Below are positions 36,001-48,457 of a stretch of 64,000 bases of DNA, piece after piece. The translations under genes were made by a program, and so were the position numbers. Origin of the DNA: Azadirachta indica (taxonomy: Eukaryota > Streptophyta > Magnoliopsida > Sapindales > Meliaceae); contig CM040443.1 of NCBI GenBank assembly GCA_022749755.1, positions 14,027,744-14,091,743 of the forward strand, read 5' to 3'. Under the pieces are notes generated by a model, which was not told the DNA's origin, ran no database searches, and saw only the letters and a program-made list of their open reading frames with translations. Positions within the stretch are counted from its first letter, which is position 1. Every line of letters begins with the position of its first letter.

Positions 36001-38278
36001 CTTTTTTTTATATAATTTTTATATATCAATTATTATTCAGTATTTAAACATATTTAACGATTAAAATTAATAGCAAAGCTTTTTAGGGGCTGGGGAGGCA
36101 TTGACCCACCAAAATTTTTATAATTTATTTTTAATGGATGATGGCAATATACTTAAATATCATTTTGGCCCTCCCAACTATCTTTACTTTTATTAATACT
36201 TTAGTTATTAAGTAATTTTTTTAAGAAATTATTATTTTTCTTATAAGAAAACTGTGTAAGATATTTATCTAAACTTTTTTTTAGAAAAGAATTTTTATAA
36301 TTAATATTTATAATAGATTTGTACAAAAAATCATTTACTTTTAATTTTTCTTTATATTTTCTCTTTTTTTTTTTTAAAAAAAAAAAGAGAATCTTTAAAA
36401 TTCATACATTATTTACATTTATTAATATGAGATTATATAAATATAACTATAAATTATAAAATTTACGAGAATTTATCTAAATTTTTTTAGTTTACAAATG
36501 AGAAAATCATTTTATTTTTTTTTACCAAAAATTTAGAAATTTAAAATTTTTTAATTTAAAAATTTATTTTTTTGCCTCCAGATCTTAGATTCTAGTTTCG
36601 CCCTTAATTGAAATTACATCTAAATATATAATTAATGTATGATCAATAAATCTATAATTAATGTACATATCAAATGTAATTTCAATTGTTAGATATGTTT
36701 AAATCTAACTACTTACAATTAATACAAAAAATTGTGTAAGAAAAAGAATATATAAATATATATAATTTTCAAAAGTAAGTATTTTAATTTTTATTTCGTC
36801 TACCAACTTTTTTGTTTTATCTTTTTGACCCCTACTTTCTATTAGTGCTTTGGTAAATTAAAATAAAATATTATAAGTGTAATTTGATCATTTTAATAAG
36901 GGTCACTAGGTTAAGCATCTAGTTAATGTAAATAAATAAAAATTTAGAAATTCTAATATTATTATCCTTTTTCGAAATTGTAAGAAGTAGAAATATTTTT
37001 CTTTTTCTCTTTCAAATATACATAGGAATGCATAACAGTGAAACGAATTAAAGGAACGATGTTGATACCGTTTACATATTAGAGAAATTTTGTGGAGCCT
37101 ACAACAAATTATGCAAATGCATTATTAGGATCGATGTGTTGTAATTTTACATTATAGTCATAATTGTTGTGAGATAAAAATACTAAATATCAAATACTAT
37201 TAAAAAAATAAAATAAGTGCGTCCTACTAAAAGTTAATATTATTAAATTTTTTTTTAATTTTACTTTCAAAGTTAAGTGGAAGCCAGCTACATCAAATAT
37301 GTATGAAATATGTCTATATTATATAATTATTTGATTTTTGAAAATTTAAATTTATTGTAAATAACTAGATCTTATAAATTATTTGCTTATACCGTACTTT
37401 TTATATAGAAAAAATAAAATTTTAATTTTATATAAATTCTTATTTGATTACATCATAAAATTTTGAAAAGAAAATTTTAACATCAAATAAACTCTTTTAG
37501 CTTTTGAAAAGAGAGATTAATTAAGGTGGTAATCATATTTCTCACCAAAAAATTGTATAACCACTAAAAGGAAACCTCCCATGAGATTTCAACCTTGTGA
37601 AATTGAATTTTGGTGTTAGTCATTTGACTTTTAACGATCATTAAATTCAACTTAAATAATGACAAAATAAATTAAATAAGTTTTCTTCAAACATTCTAGA
37701 AACATAATTAACTTTTTACAAATTTTAAATATAAAATTAACCTTAGACTTTTAGTTCTTCTCATTATAAAAAAAAATGTAAAATAAATTAATCGTCTAAC
37801 ATAAGCATTTACGTAGAAGCTCATCTTAGTCAATCGTTACCTTAGTCGATGATCTTTTGTTGTCAATGAAGTATGGATAAAGAAAAATAATTTAAATTTT
37901 TTTTTTGTGACATTAGTAAGAAGACTTTTTTATTATTGATAAAAAATAATTTTAATATTTAAAATTATAATTTTTACTGTTTATTAAAATATTTTTTCAA
38001 GGCAACATTGTAAAGCAGCGAAAATTTTAAAATTAATTATAATAATTAACAATAATAACTAAAATGGTTTTTCAATCAAACTGTTAACATAACAAATTAA
38101 TAATATTAAAAATAAATTTTTCATAAATATTTTTTCAGAGTTCAATTTTTTTTTTGATAAAGAGAGTCGATTAATTAAAATACAAGGCTGTGCTATTAAT
38201 CTACTATGATACTTATTGTCTATCAAAATAATTAATAGGAATATTTGATAAAATTATACGTTCATATTTTTTTTGGTA
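33067..38278. other. AT-rich intergenic DNA, upstream of the membrane-protein gene
   Basis: No further gene was seen. The first 350 bp upstream contain ACGT cores (near 33322 and 33364) that could belong to the promoter. The interval near 36085-36605 starts AGGGGCTGGGGAGGCATTGA and ends with a TTTGCCTCCAGATCTTAG stretch, like a common plant dispersed repeat. Degenerate CACGA/TCGTG-rich repeat text occurs near 34990-35490. None could be bounded. Confidence 0.45.
34539..34605. repeat. (TTTAA)n microsatellite
   Basis: There are about 13 uninterrupted pentanucleotide units. The purity suggests it is young or length-variable. Confidence 0.97.
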
Positions 38279-38572
38279 TATTACAATATACAATTTATTA
38301 TTATTTTACTAAAAATTTACCCAAAGTTTTGATAGGATACTAATACGACCGTTGCCTGCATGTCTAAACTCATAATTATTACAATATACAATTTATTAGT
38401 ATTATACTAAAAATCTACTGAAAGTCTTGATAGGATTCTAATTTGACATTTTTCGAATATACAATTTATTAGTATTCTACTAGAAATTTACCGAAAATCT
38501 TAATAGGATTCTAATCTGACAAAGAAATCTATCGAAAGTTTTGATAGGATCCTAATTTGGCGTTGTTCGGAT
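38279..38572. repeat. Degenerate tandem repeat, unit about 65-95 bp
   Basis: The core ATATACAATTTATTAGTATT, then CTAAAAATTTACCGAAAGT, then TTGATAGGATTCTAATTTGA is repeated at about 38283, 38380 and 38457. A fourth partial copy lies at about 38521. No coding or promoter feature is attached. Confidence 0.85.
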
Positions 38573-38732
38573 ATTTACACTCACGGTAGGTGATATTTGA
38601 CCCTACAGAGAAGAGAAAATACTTCTCACATAATGTGGGAGATTATTCTTCCTGACTTCTGCTAGTAAAAGTCGAAGACGTGCCACTTCAATAATGAGCC
38701 AACATCTTCTAGCCACTCGGCTACTACTCGAG

Positions 38733-38910
38733 TGGTTTAGGTACATATTTTAAATATTTTAATTTTTATAATTATCATCGTAATTTATTTATTTTTAAAA
38801 TAAATATTTATCAGTCACAAAACTACCCAGAGTAGTTTACATACATATTTTAAATATTTTAATTTTTATAATTGTCATCATAATTTAAGAATAAATATTT
38901 ATGGGTGAGA
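38733..38910. repeat. Tandem duplication, unit about 95 bp
   Basis: GAGTGGTTTAGGTACATATT with the following ATTTTAATTTTTATAATTAT and AATAAATATTTAT is repeated as GAGTAGTTTACATACATATT with the same continuation, starting about 95 bp downstream. Confidence 0.85.
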
Positions 38911-40286
38911 AAATTTTATTGAATGCGATGGCATATAAATAACGTGGTACATGTATCTCATTTAAATCTGTCTCTTTGTACTGCATGAATTTGTCTCTTT
39001 GTACCGCTTGAATTGGTGATGTGACCAATAATGACTATGATTTTACGTTTAGTTATTTGATATTTGATATTATTAATTTGTCCTAATATGAAAAACGGTG
39101 CCGTTTCAAGATTTGAGACTGAAGCAAGTTGTATTATGCACAGTTTGGAGTAAAATATTTTTTCTTATATATAAAATAAACATCTTAATAGTTCCTTTAA
39201 TGTATAGCTCAAGAATCCTCAAACAAAGACTTGTTTCTAATAAAATTTCCCTTTCACAATATGCCAATGTGTGTGTATATATATATATATATTTTAACAA
39301 ATTCGTAACTTTAAAAATAATTACCAAGATTTCTATAATTTTTTAAAAAAATTTAAAAACGCGTTTAGTAACATTATTTTTAGTGGGACACACTAAACTT
39401 TATATGCATATATTAAAATTTTTATTTTTATTAATTTTTAATATATAGTCTTTTAGCTTTCACTCAATTTTTAAAGTAAAGTTAATAAAAATATTTAATA
39501 ATATTTATTTTTTGTGGGATTCACTATTTTTTATTTTAACTAATATTTGATGTCTCAAATATTCCATTTTATAATAGCCGTGACTTTAAAACTGCGACAC
39601 TTAAATTTCAAAACAATCTTAATTATAGAAAAAAAATAAATAAATGACACAAAAAGTTAATGTTAATAAATATATTTTTAAACTTGTATAATACTAATCC
39701 ACACTTTTTTTATGTAACATTTATTACATGGATGATAAAAGAATGTAATAAATGATATTTAAAATTTTACGTGTAAATATATACATCACATCATTCAAGA
39801 CGAAGATTTAAAATGTTAAAAATGTTTGCTATTATAATATTCTTTTAGATATTACTTTTAAAATTAAGTGAAAACTACCGCTAACAATCAGATCCTTAAT
39901 ACAAGTGAAAAATTAATATGAGTAAAAAATTAAGAGAAAGAATAAAATAAAATTAATAATTTTCTTCTTCCATTGTTACAAGTAACACGGCATGACTTTT
40001 AGTACAAGACTTGGTCTTATTCAAAATGCAAATAAATATTAAATAATAATATTTTATTTCTAAAAAAATAAGGAAAAAAAAAAAACTCACCAACCGCTCG
40101 AAGATTGAAATTGGTCAAATTAAAACCAACTTATTTTAGAATATAAATATTAAATAAAAAAAAAAATAAATAAAAAAAAAATAAAAATCAAATGTAAAAT
40201 CAAATCCTGACGGCTAAAGGAGCGGCCGTGAATCCCATATCGACAACGTGTCTCACATGCAACTCTAGAAACAAAATCTAAAGCAA

Positions 40287-40321
<35 letters not shown>

Positions 40322-43300
40322 CTACTACTACTACTATTATCTATATTTTGTCTTTTCAGAATTGTTTTTAATATTATGTAATTAAGTTGGTGGGTTCAAG
40401 AGAATTTTAGGCCTTAAGATAAAAAATTTTTAAATTAATATATATATTTTTTATTGTTGTATTTTTTTATACGTTTTTAAATTCCCTAAATTCCATACAA
40501 ATCAAAATCAAAGAAAATTTCTTTCGAGATGGATGTCAGATAAAATTAATAACCTAATTTTTGTTTGGCAGAATCTTTTAAATAAAATTTTTAAAAAAAT
40601 TTTTTGGAAATAGAATTTTTAGAAAAAAGGTTTTTACTGCATTTATTATTTGCTTAGTTATTACAAATAATTTTAAGGACAATCATCAATCAATAAATAA
40701 ATTTTAAAATTATATTATTAAAAAATAATATAAAATTTTTAAAATATAATAAAGATATTTAAGATAATTTAATTTTTTAAAAAAATAAAAAAATTTATTA
40801 CTTAAAGTACAAAATTCAAGAAACTCCATTTAATAAAAGAAAAATAAATTTTTAATGCCCAAAATCTTTTCTCCACTGTGAACAAAATAACACAGAAAAT
40901 AAAATTACATTAAATCTCGTTTAGTCAACAAAATAATTGAACTAACGGACACTAAATCAACTAGACTATTATTATATTTAACAACTATTTTAATAATAAA
41001 TAATTCTTTTTAAGAAATAATTTTACATCAATATTTTGATTAGAGATCTTGTACCATATCCATTAAGATTGCGATATCAAGAGTGGGGTGCATTATTTTG
41101 CTTCTATTTTTCAAATTGACTTCTTGTCATTTTCTGGCAACATGTTGCCATGTTGTTAGGGCCTTGCGAGCCTATTGTAAATAAGGTGATAAGATGAATT
41201 TCATATATTTATAATTAGTATTTATTAAACTGTATTAAAATAAATAAATAGATTGAATTGTATAATATTAATAGAATTTTTATGACTAAAATTTTTATAT
41301 TACCATAGTTTTTAATAAGTTTATGGATTGTTCGGTTAATATGAATATTTTCTAATAAAAATTTATAACATGAATGATTTGAAATAAGGGTTTTTTTTAG
41401 TTAATTTAGCCTTCTAAAAGAATTTTAAAAAAGAAAAGTTCTAATGAGTCTATAAAAATTACTAAATATACATTTTAATTCTAATAATTTAAAAATTACT
41501 TATTTAACTCTCATTTAATGTTGATAACGTGTTTAAAATAGGTAGTCTTCAATAACATTGAACTCTAAATTTTTTTTATTTATGTGATAGTACAATTAAT
41601 TTGAAAAAATAAGTGATGAAAGGATGCCCATACTTATCTGAGTATGATTTATGTAATCAATTAAAACTTAAATTGGTCATTTACAAACTAATAGAATCAA
41701 AATATATATTAAACCTTATTTTAAGATTTAACAGTTATTTTTTCTTTAAACATTCTCTATTTTTTGAAAAGTACAAAATTGGCTTCTCCTGACAAAGTAA
41801 AATGACTTTTTTAATCTCAAAAATTTTTTATCTAATAATAATTAAATAACACAAGAAAAATAAATAAATAAATAATTTTTAATTTTAAAAAAAATATTTT
41901 TGACATTAGAAAAACGATACCAAATGACACTTATTTTAAGACAAAATATATTTAATATAATATTAAATATGTATTCAATATTTGATATTGAAATTATTTG
42001 TATTCATTATTTGTAATTAATTATTATGTCAAATTATTATATTTATATTGTTTTTTTTTTTTATTATTTTTAATGTATTAAATGCTGATAATTTTTATTT
42101 TACTAAATTGCTCTAAGAACCAAAAAAAATTATCCCCAATTAGCCAAGGAGGAGTAAAAAAAATAATAAAAAGATAAAATTAGAGGCCAAAATATTAAAC
42201 AATATAGTTGAAAAATTGATTTGAATGTTCTTCTACATTCATGAGTTTTAACAAAATAAAAAGCATTGATGTCAAATAAATAAGTTTAGTAGATAATCTT
42301 GTTTATTTGTACTCTAAAAATTTACCAATATTAACTTTTTAAAAGTTGATAAATGATATTAGGGTGCGAAACTCAATAAATTATTATATTAATACATATT
42401 ATTTTATGAGAAAGTAGTATCTTTAAGTGAATAACTTCTATAGCTATCTTGAATATATGCGCATTGTAATATATTTTTTTCTTTGACTAGATTTTGTGTC
42501 ACAAGATTTTATTAGCAAAAGGTTTTAATGAGACAAATTTTAAAATACATCTAATACTACTTTTTTAATTCGTTAAATGTTGTATTTTTTAAGTTTTCAT
42601 CCATTAAAATTTTTTAAGTGAATATGAAATATGATTATTTTAAAGTAGTGGATATAAGAAAAAAAATGTTCTATTGATTTAGAAAGCTTAGTTAGGGGTG
42701 ATAATTTTTGACATAACTCTGTGAATCTCACGCGAGCATGACACGAATTTAGTGGGTTCGGGTTAATTTAAAATAGCACGATTTATAAATGGATCATAAT
42801 AATGTTATATTATTAATAATTAAGGTTTTGAGGTTCTAAAACTTAAACTCATTTATGACACAATTAATTATTTGAATAATTATTTAACGTTAACTCATTT
42901 ATGATTTAATATATTTATTTTATGTTTTTCACATTTAAAAAAAAATATTTAATTATATTTTTAATATTTTAAAAAGTATTTAATATTATTTATAATAAAA
43001 TATTTTAGCATTTGAATAGGTAATATTATAAATATTAATTTCTAATATACATAAACAAATATAAAAAAATATGTTAAATGAGTGGCATGATTATCAAACA
43101 AATAATTTGTTTAATAAATAAATCGAATTAGAATTTTAATTCTTAATACGATTTTTTAAATGAGTTATATTTGAATCAATTTAAAATATGTTATATTTTT
43201 ATTAGATTTGGATCCAATTCTAATATTTTCTATTTTGTAATTTTTAAAAATCTATTGATACGTGGAATTATTTAAAATGAAAATTGAGATTGCATTTTAA

Positions 43301-46300
43301 TAAATTTTACTAATTAAACATTATAATTTATTATATTTAAAGATAAAAAGATAATTTTAAAATTAATTGATAAACTTTATTAAAATATACTCTTAATTTT
43401 TTATTTTAAATAATTTTGCGTGTTAATAAATTTTTAAAAGTGATATGATATGAACACTATATACTAATTTGAATTGCAAACACTAAAATTAGGTGGATTT
43501 TCACGACTTAACGGACTCGATCTCTTCTTTGTTCTATTATAATTTTTGATCTTATCATTTTATTAATTGTCTTCCATGCATAATCCTTTATTGCCACGTG
43601 TCATGAAACATTTCTTACACCCCACCACCCCCCCAAAAAGAAAAAAGTCATCAAACATGGAAAATCATGATTATGAACAGGCACCAAAAAAGAAAGTGTG
43701 AAATTTTAGATTAAAATGATCGATTTTACCCTTTTAAATTATATATTTATTGTTTTGGTCTCAATAGGTTTCATAATATTACATTTTAGCCCTCATGAAC
43801 GTCAATCCTAACTCTGCTTCTGATTATGGACATGGAGCTTGCCTAACGAAATTTACTTCAATACAACGGTAGAACTTGAACTTCAAAATTTACCTTATAA
43901 TTTAATAAAAATATACTTCAACGCAATTATAAGAACTCGAATCCGATTTTAATTCCTCAAAATTTCAACGTAATTATAAGGACTCAAACTCCTTTTTTTA
44001 TACGAAAGGATGAAGATGAATATTTTACCACCCATAAATTAAAATAAATCTACCTTAACAAAATCATAAGAATTCAAATCCAAAAGTTTGCTCCTTACTT
44101 TAAGAGAAATATATTCCAACGTAACTGTAGGGATTCGAACCCTTTCTATTGTAAAAAGTAAAGGAAGTAAATACTTTACCACTAAATTACTAATAGATGA
44201 CTACAATAGTTACATTATTTTTCTACAATGTCTTATTTTGGTTTTATGCTAACTAACTAGTATTCTTTTTGCCTGTAATTAGTATTAGCTAGGATGGCTA
44301 TAATGGGTGAAGGAACAAATGTTGCTTTTAGGGAAACAAGAAAAGTATTGCACAAATCTAAGGTTGAATGTGTGTCACAAATTAATGGATTAAATGAAAG
44401 TCATCCAAAGATGAAGCACTGAGATCTCAAATAATATTATCCCATTCACTATATAACTCATATACACATGCTTTAATGTTTTTCTATTGGCTTGATTTGT
44501 GGTATTGCATTACATATATATTAACATCCTTGCATTAATATAAACCTTTATTGCAATTGTGGACTATGTATTCATGGTCTCGAATTTTATAAGTTTATGT
44601 CTTGCAATACTAGTGTTTTACAACGTGTTTTGCATAGAAAGAATGTTTGATATCTTTATTATTTGGCTTAATACTTCAGTTATCTCCTTAAACTTTGATA
44701 AATAACTCAGTGATTCTTTGATCTTATCTATGTTATATCAAATTTATTATTTCTAGGGTATTTTTGTACTTTGACTATGTTTTTACAATATTTTTCTTAC
44801 ACTGTTATAATTATTTATTTATGCTTTCATATCAGTCCCCGTGTTGTTCCATTGAATTCAAATATCACAATGATCTATTATTTACTAGTTGAAAGCAAAA
44901 TAAAAAACAAAGATGTTACTTTTAACTATTATTGATCAACTATATTCTAAACACTTAAATTTACACAAAAACTATTTTCTATTCTAGTCATCTTCATAGT
45001 ATCTGATGTTGGATCTAGATCCTGACCTCTTATTGGATTGGCCTATCCTTGGGTTTTGGCCCACCTACCTCCAAATCGGCTTAGTTTGATCTCTTGAAGA
45101 GAAAATAAAGACTACCAAAGAATGTTTTAATGCGGTGCTAATGCTTTAATAAATATTTTTGTAACTCTAAAATATTTCAGTTTGTGCTCTTACCTATTAT
45201 CTAGATATACCAAGAAAGAAATACGGTTTAATAAGGCTACTATGTAATATTTACTCATGGGTGAAGCAAGCTCTTCTATTTTGATTCATAATTTCTCTTG
45301 GGTATAAGGTTCATCCCAGGGCAAGATTGAGTTTTAATAAATAGTTAATGGTCTTTGAATACACAAATGTATAACTCCTAGGAACTTCAATTGCACTTAT
45401 ATTGTTAATATTTTTTCGCAAATTAGGTCAAGCTCAATAAGAGACCCTTAGTTATTTTTATCCAACTTGTCAGAAGACCAAAACCTAAGAAAACAATAAG
45501 TATATAAAGAAAAGAAAGAAAAAAAAAGAGGTCTTCTCTCTACGTATATAAAAATTTTATTAGTTGATATTTAGTATTAATAGATGAAAAACAATTAGTT
45601 GGAGAATTGTAGGCTTATATTAGCTAGACTAGGAAATCTTTTATGGTCAAAACTTTAAACTTACATAAATTCTATACTTCCTACTTTTATCCGTCAATGA
45701 AATATTTTAAACTTATAAGAATACTTGTGCTTCCTGCTTCTATCTATCTATTATTGACATTATTGATACCATATATTCTAGGCTCTAATATTCAACAATA
45801 ATTCCCTCACTTGCAATTGTAATCTATAAAAGGAAAGAAAAATCGAAGGAAGCCGATTTTCTGACAAAAACTTTTTGATGCTTAAGTTAAAAAATGTTAG
45901 GATTATTTGAAGTTTAGTGTAAGATAAAATTTTGGCAGATTAACAACCTAGAAATCGAATGTATACCTATCTCTTTTTAGTTGACTTTTTATATTTAATC
46001 CAACATTCATGATTCCATGTTTTAAGAGTATTATCCCCTAACTAAGAGTTTATTTGATATAACTTTTCAAGTAGAATTTTTTGGAGTAAACTTTTTGTCC
46101 GTAAAGTTTTAAACAAAACTTTATCAGTAGTTAGGTTGTTACAGATATTTTTGTAAAAAAATTTGAGTAATTATTATAATAGATAAATTTTTAATATTTT
46201 ATTTAAAAAAAATAACATAAAATTTTTAAAATAAAATAAAGATATTTTAAACAATTATGCTTTTTAAAAAAGATGGAGAAGTTTTACTGTTAAAAATTCA

Positions 46301-46723
46301 AATTTTGGACTTCCTCTATTGAAAGAAAAATAACTTTTTAAATTTTTAAAAGTCTTTCTTCCGTATCAATTATATGACATTAAAAAATTTGAAAAAAATT
46401 TTATTATAAAACTTTTTTGACTAATGAAAAACTCAAAACAAAAAGGTACTAAGTGCTTATTTTATCTCTAATCCAATTGTCATTAGAATATTATCCCTGA
46501 ACTTGAGTTCAAGATAAAATGACCTAAATTCATGACATACTCAAATGTTAGGCCAAATTCGTTGGCTCGTGGACTTAGTTCACTGTAGGGCTTTCAATTA
46601 ACAACCTATGAACCAATGACCCAAACTATAGTGAATCACTTTTGTCTTATCATCGTACAAACTTTCAATATTTATTTTAAGGGTAAAAAAGAAAAAATGA
46701 AGTACTTTTGGTCAAATAGTCAA
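38911..46723. other. AT-rich intergenic DNA
   Basis: No gene could be supported. Two stretches, about 40540-40870 and 46040-46450, share blocks such as ATAAAATTTTTAAAATA and AATAAAGATATTT in the same order and are probably copies of one small dispersed element. Near 43850-44170 a motif like CGTAATTATAAGGACTCGAA recurs four times, the last resembling an inverted tRNA B-box (GGATTCGAACC). Confidence 0.45.
40290..40342. repeat. (ATT)n-(ACT)n compound microsatellite
   Basis: About eight ATT units pass directly into about five ACT units. Confidence 0.95.
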
Positions 46724-48338
46724 GGGAGAATGCCGGATTCCTCCCTATTGTTTGATTTAATAATCCGATACCCCTCTTATTTTCATAATATCTTAAAATC
46801 CCTTTTCTATTAATTGATAGGATTAAATATAATAATATGTGAGTCCATAAATTTTAGCCTATTAACATAAATAATTTTAATAGTTTTAAAAATACTTATA
46901 AAAATTTTAATTTATTAAAAAATAATAATTATACCCTTATATAATATTAATTAGCTAAAAATTATTTTCAACTCCTAATTGAAAATAAATATTAAAATAA
47001 TAATATATTTTATTTTAGAACCTATTAATAACTAATTTATAAATTATCTTTTGAATATAAATTTATTTAAACTTTAAATTTCTTTTTAATATGATATTCA
47101 TATATTGAAAGATTAATTTTATAGTTTTAAAAATAAATAAAATGTTACTACTTTTATTTATTTTAAAATTATAAAATTGATCTTTCAATTTTATTTAATA
47201 TTTAGATAAATTTATTATATATAAAAAAATTTAAAATTTAGATAAATTTTTATTTATTATATTTTATTTAATTTTTAATATAAAAAATATTGTTTATATT
47301 GACTAACGCATATGAAGAACAATATATTTACCAAAAAAATTATATCATTGCTATTACATATACAAATCTATATATTTACCAAAAAAATTATATCATTACT
47401 ATTGTATATACAAATCTATCTATATAAATTGATATGATAATATTATATCATATTACTATATATTTTACATTTTCATAAAAAATTTTAGTTTGAAATATTT
47501 TTTAATTATGGAATTTATTTTTTTAGTTCAAAATATCTTTTTTGGGCTATAAAACTCATTATTGTTTCAAATTCTGAAAAAAAATTAATGAGATTTAAGT
47601 CTTTAAAATTTGGTCAATTAACCTGATTAACATTGAATTGTTAATATATTATAAAATAAATAAACTTATATTTTAATTATAATATATTAATAAATTTTAG
47701 TTATTAATGTGTTATAAAAAAAAATATATTATTATTTTAATATTTATTTTCAATTAGAAGTTAAAAATACTCATAAAATGTTTAATTTATTAAAAATTAA
47801 TGATTATATTCTTATTTAATAATAGTTAACTAAATAAATAAATAAAATAATAAATGTATGATTTCTTTTATTTATTTTCAAATGCCTATGTAATATTAAA
47901 TTGTTAATATATTGTAAAATTTTATTATTATATTATAGTACAATAATTATGATTATATATAATTACAAGTATCGTATTATAATATTTTATTTATAAATTC
48001 TTATTTATTTATTTATGATTTGTTTATAATATATTAATAAATATTTAGTTATTAATGTATTATAAAATAAAATATATTATTATTTTAATATTTATTTTTT
48101 ATGAGAAATTAAAAATAATTTTTTATCTAATTAATAGTATATAAGAATATTATTATTATTTTTTAATAAATTAAAATTTTATAAATATTTATAAAATTAG
48201 TAAAATTATTTAAATTAATAAATTAAACTTTAAGGATTTATATATTATTATATTTAACTCTGTAAATTAATATAAAAAAATTAATAATATTATAAAAATA
48301 AATGAGAATGTCGGAATATTATCTCAATAGCATTGTCC
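46724..48338. mobile_element. Mutator-like foldback element with long inverted arms and 9-bp target duplication
   Basis: The 9-mer AATAGTCAA flanks it at 46715-46723 and 48339-48347. The left end is GGGAGAATGCCGG. The right end reads in complement GGACAATGCTATT, a weaker match at the very tip. Further in the arms pair well for about 300 bp. Left blocks TTAAATATAATAATAT, AAATTTTAATTTATTAAAAA and AATATTAAAATAATAATATA recur in the same order on the opposite strand of 48030-48290. A third, shorter copy of the right-arm text lies at 47680-47830. There is no coding capacity. It ends 119 bp before the start codon of the HD-domain gene. Confidence 0.8.
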
Positions 48339-48457
48339 AATAGTCAACGCACATGTAAAGAGGAGCAGCCCCGTTTCTGTTCTCTCTGCCTCCTTTATTT
48401 ATGCTTCTTCTTCTGTGGTATGAGTCGTTCTTGCTGTAACAAATCACTTCACAGGAA

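Noticed and set aside
43850..44170. Recurring GGACTCGAACC-like text suggesting tRNA genes
   Set aside because: Only B-box-like strings are present, with no cloverleaf, A-box or acceptor stem. At most these are old repeat fragments.
44990..45560. Region with phrases like GGATTGGCCTATCCTTGGGT reminiscent of an LTR
   Set aside because: No partner LTR, primer-binding site or coding remnant was found nearby.
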